From: Symsagittifera roscoffensis
Lineage: Eukaryota > Xenacoelomorpha > Acoela > Convolutidae
Assembly (NCBI RefSeq): GCF_963678635.1
Contig: NC_087067.1
Coordinates: 58,820,487 to 58,884,486, forward strand
Length of the DNA stretch: 64,000 nt
Reading direction: 5' to 3'
Shown here: in pieces, positions 22,523 to 32,830 of the stretch
Position numbering within the stretch: position 1 is the first letter of the stretch
How the letters are laid out: each line of letters opens with the position of its first letter
Program-made: the position numbers and the translations under genes
The notes under the pieces: model-generated
Seen by the model: the letters and a program-made list of their open reading frames with translations, nothing else
Database searches by the model: none
What the model was told of the DNA's origin: nothing

Positions 22523-23167
22523 TTAACAAATCAACATTAGCTTACAAGATGGGGGAACTTGAAGTCTCAAAGCTTCTGCCTGAAGCCTATTTTTTGTAGC
22601 TTTCCGAGCTTTGAGGGGTAAGCGGTTCCGCTTCTTACTTGTCTTAAGGATGTTAAGATTAGCGCTATAACGCCTTAGAAAGAGGAGAGTCTTTAACTCA
22701 AGGGAAGGAGGCTGGTGAAGCTGTTTGTACTTCTCAATTAGTACCTGGTCCTTAGCCTTACGCTTAGAGATAAAGTCTTTAACGACGTTCAGAACGAGAA
22801 TACCTGTTGAACCTAAACTTTCCTCTATATCCTCGTTTCCGTTCCGTCTACAGTATACGATCGCACGAATGTTTGTCCTACACCTTAATAACAAATTGAC
22901 AAGTTGCTCACTACTCAGCTTACGGTTATTGTTACTGCGGTGCCTACTTATCGAGTTATTAATGGCGTCGTGCCAAATTAAAAGGTCGTTACAGTGCGAC
23001 AAGTAGTCATGAAGGTAGTAATGTATTTTTTTCTGAGAGTCCCTAGCGTTAAAGTTCAAACTTAAACCTGGCTTCGTAAAGCAAGTATCTTTGACGCGCT
23101 TCTGGGACGGAGCGGGAAGTTTTCGGAGCGCGTGATCCAAAGAACTAGCTCCTAGAATGAAAAACAT
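22523..23167 (-). CDS. Extra ORF upstream of gag in BEL element 1
   Basis: An intact 214-codon frame from an ATG, ending 85 bp before gag. The protein begins MFFILGASSLDHAL and has LLIWHDAINNSISRHRSNN at about residues 60-80, AIVYCRRNG near 105, GILVLNV near 125 and a basic C-terminus (KTSKKRNRLPLKARKATKNR). It is clearly homologous to the ORF at 30115-30762 of element 2. The pattern of a Ser-containing first block (GASSL) followed by an Asn/His-rich block and alternating hydrophobic strands resembles an SGNH/GDSL-type hydrolase fold, but this is inference. It is not a standard BEL gene, and being intact in an otherwise broken element is notable. Confidence 0.75.
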   Translation of the reverse strand: MFFILGASSLDHALRKLPAPSQKRVKDTCFTKPGLSLNFNARDSQKKIHYYLHDYLSHCNDLLIWHDAINNSISRHRSNNNRKLSSEQLVNLLLRCRTNIRAIVYCRRNGNEDIEESLGSTGILVLNVVKDFISKRKAKDQVLIEKYKQLHQPPSLELKTLLFLRRYSANLNILKTSKKRNRLPLKARKATKNRLQAEALRLQVPPSCKLMLIC

Positions 23168-24444
23168 ATTTTTAAGGGACCTATGCGAGGGCTACGGTAC
23201 GCTTAAGTACCAATGGGTTTGGAAAAATTAAATAGGTCGGTTGAACTCCAACAACACACACGGAGTAAACCTGAGGATGAAAGAATTCAACTTAACTCAC
23301 TTAATATCACCCTACCTGACCACTTAACTTTATTGTCACGCAACGAAGTCAATAATCGGACGGGCTGAAATGGCTTTGTTTTACTTGCAGCGAACTGGCT
23401 TTCAGTTTCACCAATGGTGGGTCCCGGGCAAATTGGTTAAGTTCCAACAACACACGCGGAAGAAACCTGAGGATGAAAAAACTTAACTTAATTTGCCTGA
23501 TATTTTGCTACCAGACCACTTAACATGAGGTTGGTGTCATCTCACAGCACAGTTTCGCGGAATTCTGGAGAAGTTTTGAGGATTTTTTGGCAATTTTTTT
23601 TTACTTTTTTCATAAAATTTTTCAGAAAATTTGGGTCAGTAGGTTCGAGTCATAAACCAATCCAAAAAACTAGTCCAGTACCTCTTGTCTATGTTCCGAT
23701 TTCACGGATTATTATTCCGTTCACAAATATCCAAAAAATTTTGGTATAGAGAAAAAATGTCAAGTCAGTTTGTCTATGTACCGACTGTAAGATATTTCAG
23801 TTCAACGGAACTGTCCAAAAGTTTTGGGTATTGAGAAAAATTACCGGGGGCTAGCTTGCGGGAAAATTTCTAGCATATATGACATCGTATATAAATTAAA
23901 GGCACGAATGGAGAGTTTTAAATGTTTTGGAAACGTCTTACAGTTATTAATTGGAGATTGGCGACACCGGGAAAAAATCCAAAAATTCGGGTGTCGAGAA
24001 AACACAGCTCAAAAGTCAAAAAGTCAACAATCAGGGCCTCTCTTCCACCAGTCTGCTCTTTCGCCTGTCTGCTCTGGCGTCTGTCGGCTTACAGGCCAAC
24101 CAATCAGTTCAAGTTGGTGTGCGTAGGTCGGTCTAATTCTAAGTTTCTTCGGCAACTCGAAGATCTTTTGAGATCAATGTGGAGGAAACGCACGTATGAG
24201 GCACGTCCAGTTTCGATCACTCTGTCACTCTGTCACTCGGCCAACTGGACACTCGGTCATTGTGTTTCAGTCACTCTGTCACACGGCCAACTGGTTACTC
24301 GGTCACTCTGTTTCAAACACTCTGTTTCGGTCTTCGGTCCTTTGTGCAAATGCGTGAACAACTGTCCGATAAGTCGTGAATAATTGTGTCGACCGACTTC
24401 GTGAAAAATAGACTTCGGTGTCACTCGTTAATAGAACAATCAAT
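23168..24444. other. 5' leader of BEL element 1, with internal repeats, no gene
   Basis: Holds an ~80-bp direct repeat (about 23247-23330 and 23443-23525, sharing AACCTGAGGATGAA and GACCACTTAAC) and a cluster of CACTCTGT/CTCGGTCACTC repeats at 24215-24335. Small plus-strand frames here are not supported. Confidence 0.6.
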
Positions 24445-24460
24445 CCCCTGTGGGGCGCCA
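24445..24460 (-). other. Primer-binding site of BEL element 1
   Basis: Minus strand TGGCGCCCCACAGGGG, three bases inside the 5' LTR boundary (LTR ...GCATA then TTT). It is a TGGCGCC-type primer site, analogous to TGGTGCCGCGCC in element 2 at the same distance from its LTR. Confidence 0.8.
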
Positions 24461-24463
24461 AAA

Positions 24464-24913
24464 TATGCTCGCTAATCTCCAAAACTGATCCAAATTCGTT
24501 AAATTAATAAGAGATATTTTTCGGTAAATAACACAGGCAAATAGATAAATTGCGGCATTCTCTATTGATCAAAAACATCATATAACTTTTTATCATCCGA
24601 CTGTTTTTGGTACAAATCGGCGCAAGCTAGCCACAAGAACCGGTCGGTAATGTCCTTGAGACAAATTGGTCTTTTTAGCGGTCAGTCTTAATCAAGGCTG
24701 AACCGAATTAGAACCAAAACACAGTTAAAATAGGATAAAACCCCCGTTTTTAGTATAATAAAACAGGGCACGTGGGGGACTCGTAACTACGTCAACTGTT
24801 AGGTCACACATATAATCGGCGTTAGCTTAGGCCACTCGGCCAACTTTGCTTATTTTATATGCATCTATACTCTTGTTTTCTATGCATCTATACTCAACAT
24901 TTGCATTGCAACA
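24464..24913 (-). repeat. BEL element 1 5' LTR, shared with a second partial element
   Basis: 450 bp. The left side borders the primer site of element 1; the right side borders a purine tract and pol 3' sequence (24914-26385). It is therefore at the same time the 5' LTR of one element and the 3' LTR of the next. Confidence 0.92.
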
Positions 24914-26385
24914 TCCTCTCCCCCCTGAAGAAGGAAGAACCGGAGCGAGCTTAACGGTCGGCCGCGTGACTTCACGTGTTGCGGTCCTGACAATGGCGGA
25001 TCGGGCGCAACCGTCCTGTCCGTAGTTTAGCTTGACGATTCGAGCAAGAGGGTAGTACACAAGCGGACTATCGGGCTTAATCACCCACATGAGATCGCCT
25101 GTTTTAAGAGTGAAGTCAAAATTAGTGTGCCACTTGACACGCTTATTCAACGAGGGAACATATTCTCGAAGCCAACGAGACCAAATCGCGTTAGCATATG
25201 AGTGCTCCCCAGGTAAAAGTCCTCCCCTGGTAAAAGCGAAGGAAAGCTTGTGGCATGTTGTCCAAGCAAAAAGTGGTTTGGGGTTAACGCTTCTAACTCA
25301 CTTGAATCAGTACTAACGGGAGTAATTGGCCTCGAATTCAAAGCCTGCTCAACTAAGCAGAGTGTTGTTCCCAACACCTCTTCAGTGACTCGCCTACTGC
25401 CTAGGATATCGTACAGACGCGCTTCACGCTTCGGATGAGGCGTTCCCAGGAGCCGCCATGATGGGGTGCGCCTGGCGGGTTAAATTTCCAAGTAACACCT
25501 TTGTGTGCAAAAATGGTCGGAGCCATGCCATTCCAGCTCTTGATGCAGGCAAGTAATTCCTTTTCCGCACCAACGAAGTTCGTGCCGTTATCCGACCAGA
25601 TTGTGCTTGGCGTACCACGACGCGCAATGAACCGTTCAATGCCCATGACACAAGAACTGGTGTCCAGAGATGGTACAATCTCAAGGTGTACAGCCCTGGT
25701 GGTGAGGCAAGTAAAAAGAAATCCCCATCTTTTTTCAGTGCTTCAGCGAACCGGAACGTAAAGCGGTCCAAAGTAATCCACACCCGTATGATTGAAGGGT
25801 GGTTGCTTATATCCGAAACGTAAATCGGACATAATAGGCTGAATGGTACTTGCTTTGCGTTTACGGCATGTTACACATTGATTTTCGATAGACCGAAGTA
25901 GTCGACGCAACCCAAGTATTGCATATTTCATATTAAAAACGGAGCGCATGTAATCTAATCCTTGATGAAAATGCTTGTGGTGGAGGCTGCGGAACAACAA
26001 ACGAACTAGGGTATGTCGGGCGTCGAGTGTTATTGGGTGCTTAGAATCAAACTCGGTATTCACTAAGCGCACAATCCGTCCGGTGGAACGAATGATACCA
26101 GCGGGACCGATAAATGGCGAGTATGTGGCAATTTTACTATTATTCTTAATAGGTTTGCCAGCGGTGAGTGTTTTTAACTCAACGGGGAAGGATTCCATCT
26201 GAGCAAGATGAATCAGTTTGCTTTCTGCAATATCAAGTTCAGCGGGGTCGGTGATTCGTAAGTCCTTACCACGAAAATGCTTATGTGAAGGCAACATCCT
26301 CAACATAAAAGCGACTACTCGTTTATATCTTGTAAAGGAACTGAACCTTTCCCAATTGAACCCGTGTTCGGGATGTTTGATGGAC
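24914..26385 (-). pseudogene. Second, truncated copy of BEL element 1 integrase and C-terminus
   Basis: Matches 16235-17715 almost base for base, with small differences such as three codons missing in the segment before GYKQPPFNHTG. It contains the zinc module, GVDYFGPLYV, WSDNGTNF, HHGGSWERL and the DUF5641-like tail, again in broken frames. At 26385/26386 it stops abruptly within the integrase N-terminal region and switches to a copy of the sequence flanking the left LTR. Confidence 0.9.
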
Positions 26386-26637
26386 AACTTAATCGAAATG
26401 GGTCTTCTTAATGATTTGGGAGAGCTCAGAAAACCAATTTGATCGGTTAAAAATAAGAAAGGTCGACAAAATTATCGTTTTTTTTTGAAAATCCGCCTCC
26501 TCGAGGAAATCCTAGATCCGCACGTGACTGTTGACTGTTAGCTACTAGTTTATTTGTTTGGTCCTTCAAAAATGCTGTATCCCTAATTGACCCATTTTGT
26601 CAGATAATCTGCATCATATGTGGGTTACTTCTCACAG
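26386..26637. repeat. Left flank of BEL element 1, copy 2
   Basis: Second copy of 15531-15784, ending in CACAG directly before a solo LTR. The switch from pol to flank at 26386 shows little shared sequence. Confidence 0.9.
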
Positions 26638-27087
26638 TATGCTCGCTAATCTCCAAAACTGATCCAAATTCGTTGAATTAATAAGAGATATTTTTCGGTA
26701 AATAACTCAGACAAATTGATTAATTTCGGCATTCTCTATTGATCAAAAACATCATATAACTTTTTATCATCCGACTGTTTTTGGTACAAATCGGCGCAAG
26801 CTAGCCACAAGAACCGGTCGGTAATGTCCTTGAGACAAATTGGTCTTTTTAGCGGTCAGTCTTAATCAAGGCTGAACCGAATTAGAACCAAAACACAGTT
26901 AAAATAGGATAAAACCCCCGTTTTTAGTATAATAAAACAGGGCACGTGGGGGACTCGGAACTACGTCAACTGTTAGGTCACACATATAATCGGCGTTAGC
27001 TTAGGCCACTCGGCCAACTCTGCTTATTTTATATGCATCTATACTCTTGTTTTCTATGCATCTATACTCTACATTTGCATTGCAACA
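26638..27087 (-). mobile_element. Solo BEL LTR with perfect 5-bp target duplication
   Basis: 450 bp, flanked by CACAG at 26633-26637 and 27088-27092. It is the expected product of LTR-LTR recombination at an insertion site. The same left flank also precedes the full element at 15785, so both the full and the solo state of one insertion are represented in this contig. Confidence 0.92.
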
Positions 27088-27164
27088 CACAGAAACCTTC
27101 AAAGTTTTACTTCTCACAGAACTTTTTGTGGGTTCTTTCTCACAGAACTCTTCTTAATAATAAA

Positions 27165-27245
27165 CCAGCCGTTAGTCTAATGGGTACAAATGCGGTTACC
27201 AACTCCAAGGCGTAGTTTCAAATCCCATCCTGACTTTTGTTTTTA
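27165..27245 (+). repeat. tRNA-like sequence (possible SINE or tRNA pseudogene)
   Basis: TTAGTCTAATGGGTA resembles an internal A box and AGTTTCAAATCCC a B box, about 40 bp apart. A full cloverleaf does not fold well by eye. A body with a SINE-like tail could follow, but I cannot define it. Confidence 0.3.
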
Positions 27246-27859
27246 GGAAATATACGGTGTTCCGCTAGAACTGACGCAAGTAAATTAAGTTGAAAATGGT
27301 TCTCAAATTTGGAAAAAACCGTTGAACGTTGATAAAAGTCAATTGACTTCCTCGAAGGTCACGTTTTTTGTCGTTATTACCCAAAACAGCTAACATACCA
27401 ATAAACTTGTTGAATTCCTTTCTACTTGGAAATTGTTACCGTTGCCAGTTTTACTAATAAAAAAAAACAACCATAAAAAGCAAAAAACCAAAAAAAGAAT
27501 GTATAAAGTCGGGTTAAAATTTCAAATTGGTTATACCGGAAAAAGATCTTACGCAATCAGAGTTTATGGAAAAACCTAATCGATTCTAGATTTTTAGGGA
27601 GACTTACCACAAACCTGGGGAGCGAATAAATATTTTTTTATTTAGCTTCGATGGTTTTTCAAAATGTCTCTCGGTACAAGTGACAACAAGGAGGAGTGCT
27701 AGCGTTACTCAGGAGTCTCTGGAAATTGACATTGCTCATCATGCTATTCCTCGCTCGGTTTATCAGGGCGGACCAAGTGTCGGGATTTGTCCTAAAGTCG
27801 ATTAAAAACTACTGTACTAAACATTCAGTTGGTTTTTGCACCTGTGAAAAACTATAGGG
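27246..27859. other. No gene seen
   Basis: AT-rich, A-runs near 27460-27500, no convincing ORF or RNA on either strand. Confidence 0.4.
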
Positions 27860-28592
27860 CGACGGGTTTATTCGATAAGTTCATCTGCATATTGCGCTCT
27901 GCTCAGTCCTTGCCCCTCGCCCTCGAGGTACTGAGCCCTGACACACTCGACATAGTGATCTGCCTTGACAGCTCTTCTTCATCGTCGGAACTGATCACAA
28001 TCTCTTCCCAAGACTTTAGTTGTTCGTAGAATTGCATCCACTCCCTCTGCTCTTGCAATCTTTTTGCCTGGCTCGGCAGAACCTTCACTTTAGATTCCCT
28101 GTTCAAGCAAAAGGAGTTGTGCAAGCTCAAACTCACGTTCTTTGCCAAGTCCTCCTCCAATATTGATTCCCTCGCCTTGGTATCAAGGGTCTCTTGAAAG
28201 TTTCCGGCCCTATCTCGGCCAGGAACTGTTGATACTCTTTCTGATGCTTCTTCATGTGAACCTTCGTCACCGTGTACAACCAAGACGTCAACGTCGCTCG
28301 AAACCATGTGAAGAATCTTTTGCGACTCCACGCGTGCCTCACTTCCATGGGTATAGAAAATACTTTGCACACAGTCTCAAACAACTCAAGCCACCGGCTG
28401 TAATCAATTGCATGTATTGATTCCACTGTTGCGGCCGTCGACTCTCGACATTTCGTCACGTTTTCCTCGATCCACCGCAACGCCAGCATCAAGCTCACCA
28501 CGAAAAGGGTGACCTTCTGGTGATGATCTGGTAACCCGATTGATCTAATTTCTTCCAAGTCCCATATCAAGCAGAGGTTCGAATGCTCCGGA
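27860..28592 (-). pseudogene. Unit X, 3' part of gene F (split off by BEL element 2)
   Basis: Two minus-strand frames, 28133-28570 and 27903-28370, overlap with a frameshift. The first has LFVVSLMLALRWIEENVTKC, a tyrosine/tryptophan-rich stretch (DYSRWLELFETVCKV) and RKRFFTWFRATLTSW. The second ends in an acidic tail (SSDDEEELSRQ). The reading frame upstream is cut exactly at the 5-bp target duplication of BEL element 2 and resumes at 41746, where the codons continue in the same sense. No family is recognised. Confidence 0.55.
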
Positions 28593-29054
28593 TGTTAATG
28601 CTACATAGCATTAAAAGTAAAATTGAAAAAATAGTATAAAGCCAGTATAGTTGCTTAGCAATACCAGCTATATAGCTCAGCGTATACATAGTGCTATCCG
28701 GGGAGTTCGGCGTCGGTTCGATTCTCACCTAAGTCGTTTCACTTGAGAATCATATTTGAGCCGAAGCTGACAGAATATAAAATGCTAATATTTTAATCGG
28801 TTCAAAATTGGTTTGCAATTGAGTTTCTGTTATTTAAACTGCGTGAACTAAGTATGAACTCATTGTGAAAAAACACATAAATCACACAAATCAGGGCATG
28901 AACAAGCCCACTTTTTAATTTGATACGTGTAATGTTTTTGCTAATTCCGTGCAATAAAAATTACTAAAATTCGCCGTTTATTGATTCTCTTGAATTAAAC
29001 CGATTCTGTTTCCTGTTTTTATAAGTTATAAAAAAATATAAAAAAACCAGAATA
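28593..29054 (+). repeat. BEL element 2, 5' LTR
   Basis: 462 bp from TGTTAATGCTACATAGCA to CCAGAATA. Highly similar to 41283-41745. It contains a tRNA-like segment at 28664-28735 and a candidate AATAAA-type signal (GCAATAAAAATTAC, about 28950). Confidence 0.93.
28664..28735 (+). repeat. tRNA-like segment inside the BEL 2 LTR
   Basis: TATAGCTCAGCG fits an RNA polymerase III A box and CGGTTCGATTCT a B box about 35 bp later; the T arm pairs at 4 of 5 positions. The D and anticodon arms are poor. The same segment is in the other LTR at 41354-41425. Confidence 0.5.
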
Positions 29055-29057
29055 TTT

Positions 29058-29074
29058 TGGTGCCGCGCCAATCG
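29058..29074 (+). other. Primer-binding site of BEL element 2
   Basis: TGGTGCCGCGCCAATCG three bases after the LTR end (ATA then TTT). The spacing is the same as in element 1. Confidence 0.75.
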
Positions 29075-29080
29075 GGAAAC

Positions 29081-30114
29081 AAAAAACCAAGGACCTGGAA
29101 ACAGAAAACAAACCGATATGTGAAGTAGCCGAAAGACGATGTGGCCCAAATATTCGAAATATCCTATCATGGAAATCCGCCAAACTGAGCAGCCGACAAA
29201 CTAGATCTCAGAAATTCAACAACTTCCAACAAAGCCGACAACCCAGAGGCCGACATCACACAAGGCGGATAGTATTTTTTGTGGAACCTTCGTGTTCTTT
29301 TGGACTCAGGCCCGGTGAACTACCTGCAAAACCTTGTAAGATCGAACCTGTGCTTTCAACTAACTTTTAGACTCTAATTTGTGCCAGTTTTTTAACCAAA
29401 AAAAGTGCTACTTTTTTGATTATCAGTGCTATAAAATTACATACGATGTTGTTAATTGCAATCCGATTAAGACCGTACTAGATACCTAATCCTAGTTCAT
29501 ACCCAGAACCCTATTACCCCAGAATAGTCTCGAACCCAAAAAAATTTGTGAAAAAAAATCCAGAAAATTTTCCAAAAAATTTTTGCAAAAAAAATATGTA
29601 AATAAAAATTTTCAAAAAAAAAATTTCCGGAAAAAAAGTTATTTCAACTTTTCCAAAAACTTTCACTGACAAAAAAATTTTTTTTGCCCGAATTTAGAGC
29701 AAAATCGAAAAACACCGTTTTCGTCTCGCCCGTTCAACCGTTTAAATCGTCAATCGTGTCGAGCAAGTTTTTTGAGTGAATCCCTACCTCGGTTTCCTCC
29801 AGTGGTTGGATAAACTATAAAAATTTGCTCGGCTCGCCCCGTTTTCGGCCGCATACCGCCGCGATCGTTACTACTACCGTTTCGCCGTAACGTCGCTGAA
29901 TTTTACCGATAAACCGTAACCGTAACTTAAATAGTACTGAATCGAGGCCTTAGCAAAACCTTACAAAACCCTCAGCTAAGGGTTCTTAGAGTTATTATCG
30001 TGATAATTATTTTTTTTTCTTTTCATTTCTATGTGACGACTTTACATCAGCAGACTCCTTTGATTGCAGACTAATTGATTGCCATTAAAACAACTGTATG
30101 GCTTATCGCTCTCA
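29081..30114 (+). other. 5' leader of BEL element 2, no gene
   Basis: About 1 kb of AT-rich leader with long A-rich stretches (29560-29690). No ORF is supported. Element 1 has a leader of similar length. Confidence 0.6.
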
Positions 30115-30762
30115 ATGGTGTTCATCATTGCTGCGAGTTCTCTCCATCACTCCGTAAATACATTACCATTAACTCTACAAAAACGCCTCGACGACACTTT
30201 TAAAGCAATTCCAGGTTTAAGCTTTAATTTGAATGCAAATAACCGGCAAAAGACTGCTCACTATCTTTTAAGCAATTCTCCAAAATGTATGATAGAGAAA
30301 AATTTTTTAACTTGGCACGATGTTATAAATAACTCATTGAGCAAGCATAGATCAAACAACGATAACCCACTTACACCAGAAAATCTGATTAAAGTTTTAA
30401 AAGAATATAAAAACAAAATATCAGCCATTATTTACGTACACCGTCAAAATACCCCCAATATTTATGGATGTTTGGTTGAAACGGGAATTTTAACAATTAA
30501 TGTGACCAAACATTTAAAATCAAAAATAAAAGCTAGCAACAAAGAACTAATTCGTAAGCATAAATTAATTCATCCTCCGGCGTTTTTAGAAATAAAAAAT
30601 TCGAGACTCATTCGACGTTATTTCCCCAATCTGTGCGAACTTATCAATACAGTTAAACGTCGTCGACCAAGTTCAAGGAAAAGAAAAGCAGATAAGCAAA
30701 AGATTTCACAAATGACAACAGTTGAAGAATATTTAACATTTGTTAGGCATTATAAGTCTTGA
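30115..30762 (+). CDS. Extra ORF upstream of gag in BEL element 2
   Basis: An intact 215-codon frame from the ATG at 30115; the frame opens 12 codons earlier, but this ATG aligns with the start in element 1. The protein begins MVFIIAASSLHHSV and has PGLSFNLNANNRQKTAHYLL, FLTWHDVINNSLSKHRSNN, AIIYVHRQNTPNIY, TGILTINVTKHLKSK and a basic tail KRRRPSSRKRK. The ASSL, WHD-INNS, HRSNN and RRY-NL blocks are shared with 22523-23167. It precedes gag by about 200 bp. Function unknown; an SGNH-like fold is possible, and the basic tail suggests nucleic-acid binding or nuclear targeting. Being conserved in position and intact in two decayed elements argues it was selected. Confidence 0.75.
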   Translation: MVFIIAASSLHHSVNTLPLTLQKRLDDTFKAIPGLSFNLNANNRQKTAHYLLSNSPKCMIEKNFLTWHDVINNSLSKHRSNNDNPLTPENLIKVLKEYKNKISAIIYVHRQNTPNIYGCLVETGILTINVTKHLKSKIKASNKELIRKHKLIHPPAFLEIKNSRLIRRYFPNLCELINTVKRRRPSSRKRKADKQKISQMTTVEEYLTFVRHYKS

Positions 30763-30967
30763 TTTGTTTTTTTTTCATTAGTTAAATTCATCTTTATTTT
30801 CAATCTTGTAGTTTGTTGTCCTTCTGTTCCGTAGGCAACGAGAATTTTAGGGGTCTTGCGAGCAGCCTCTTGTTCGGTATAGGACGCGGCTACTTGAATT
30901 GACTCTAGTTTGATTCAGTCAACTGACACTATTTTTTTTGCTCTTATTCGAAAACAAATATTTCAAA

Positions 30968-32830
30968 ATGGAGCTTGATCTCGGCCAAAAGCTGAACAAA
31001 ATTTATCTTGCCAGGAAAGAGTTGGAAACAAATTTTTTCGATTACCATGCCAAAATTACGGAATATATAAGTGCGAATGATAGACCAGCTAAAACTGAAA
31101 CGTACATAGAAAAATCTAGCATTTGCTTACAAAAATTATAGAGAAAAATAATGTCTTAAATCTTTGTCTATGCACAGCAACAACGCTGCTGAAACAATAA
31201 ATCAACTTGAGTTTTACCTAGGATCTATCACTGCAAAAAATGACGATGTATTAGGTCTAGCTAAAAATTACTTTCAAATTAAACATCAAGAGGACCGGTA
31301 GCAACTGCACGAACCCCAACGCCAAGCGAATCCGTCCGTTCCAAGAAACCCCTTCCACAGCGTTCTAAGATTGCATCAATGACTTCGAGTGAGCGTCGAA
31401 GAGAGGCAGCCCTTGCAAAAATTAGACGCGAGGAAGTTGAACGCCAAGTAGAGGCTAAGCTTCGTTTGAAAAAGTAAGAGATCCAGATTCAGTCGATGAA
31501 GGGTCAACTTGATCTTGATGTGGTTGTAGAGGGAGGACGTCAAACGCTAGCTGAAGCAACTATCGAAGAGGCTGAATATCTGGAAGACGCCACTGAAATT
31601 TGTGAACTTCGTCGTGGCAATGGCCGTTCAGGAGAATGAAACGGAGGAAGACAGGACAAGAAGTTGGGTGAACACTCATTTCCCAACTCAGGAGATAGTT
31701 CAGCCCATGGCGCCAGTCCAAAGTGTCAATCTGGAACCAGCTTCCGAGTTCTTGTCATTTTCAAGTATTGAACCGCCTTTCAGTAGAAATCTGACGATGA
31801 TTAATAAATCACATCCATTTGCTGATTATTTTGAAACCACGTGTAGAAACTCACAGAGTGTTAACGTCCCTCATACATCAAATACAAGTGTCAGCATGCC
31901 AAATTCAATTGTAAACAGTACGTATGAGCCACAGGAACAGCTACTTTTGACCAACCTACACAACTACAACCCTTTGATGCAGAGTCATTTTCATCATTCT
32001 AATATCCAGACGAGCTCAATGCCCATTGCTCAACAAACCTTTTTCCTAAGTAATTCCGCAGATTTTGTATACCAACCGCTTTTACCAACTAACCTTGGTC
32101 CTCTCAATCCTCCAACATTCACCTTCTCCCCTAACTCATATTAAGTCACACAGCCATCGAATGTTCAACCGTTCTCTAGCGGAGGAACAACTTTTTATGT
32201 CGGTGATCCTAAAGCTTTAGACGCCGCAATCTATTCAAAACCGCTGATGGCGCCTTATACAAATATGGCCCAAGCAATATCGCCCACTTACGTCCTCGGG
32301 CAGTAAACCAATCACAAATCAAGATCTAGCTGAAATCTTGACACTGAGCCAGAAAGGTCCCTTGCCTGAATGGAAATTGTTTTCTTTCGACGGAAATCCA
32401 TTGCAGTGGCCTGAATAATTTGGTCAGTTCAAAAGTGCAATCGATGCAAAACTTTTAAATGATGATGTCAAACTGACATATCTCAAACCTCTCGTTTCAG
32501 GCAAAGCGAAGAATGCAATTGCCGAATTCGCTTACAGTGGAGTATTCTACAAGGACGCTTTGAAAACTCTAGAGAGGAAATTTGGACAACCACAGACGAT
32601 TGTGGGAGCTCATCTCGATAAACTTTCGAATTTTCCACTCTCAAAATGCACAATTCAGAAAGCATTATCAGTTTCGCTTCCTGTATATCCAGTCTTGTCG
32701 CTGTTTTAAAATCGTTAGGATATGAGTACGACTTAAAGAGTACATCCGTTTTGAATCAAGTTATTTCAAAATTGCCTCGATATATGAAAGAGTCATGGTC
32801 TCTCCACTCTGTAAAGAAATAATGGAGACA
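30968..32830 (+). pseudogene. BEL element 2 gag
   Basis: Starts MELDLGQKLNKIYLARKELE and stops after 58 codons at 31139. A coiled coil with MTSSERRREAALAKIRREEV and LRLKK lies in another frame near 31380-31620, then a Pro/Ser/Asn-rich segment at 31602-32144. The DUF1759-like core follows at about 32340-32800 with PLPEWKLFSFDGNPLQW, KLTYLKPLVSGKAK and FGQPQTIVGAHLDKL, interrupted by stops. It follows the element 1 gag region by region. Confidence 0.82.

Larger units (their letters stand above)
15785..24913 (-). mobile_element. BEL/Pao LTR retrotransposon, element 1 (decayed)
   Basis: A 9.1-kb element on the minus strand with 450-bp LTRs at 24464-24913 (5') and 15785-16234 (3'). The primer site lies next to the 5' LTR and a purine tract next to the 3' LTR. 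Domain order on the minus strand is extra ORF, gag (coiled coil, DUF1759-like, zinc knuckles), aspartic protease, RT, RNase H, integrase, DUF5641-like C-terminus, which is the BEL/Pao order. Frameshifts separate most domains, so it is not autonomous now. The left flank ends in CACAG, but the right LTR is followed by a second purine tract and pol, not host DNA. Confidence 0.92.

Noticed and set aside
28664-28735. A functional tRNA gene in the LTR
   Set aside because: A and B boxes fit, but D and anticodon arms do not pair well; kept only as tRNA-like.
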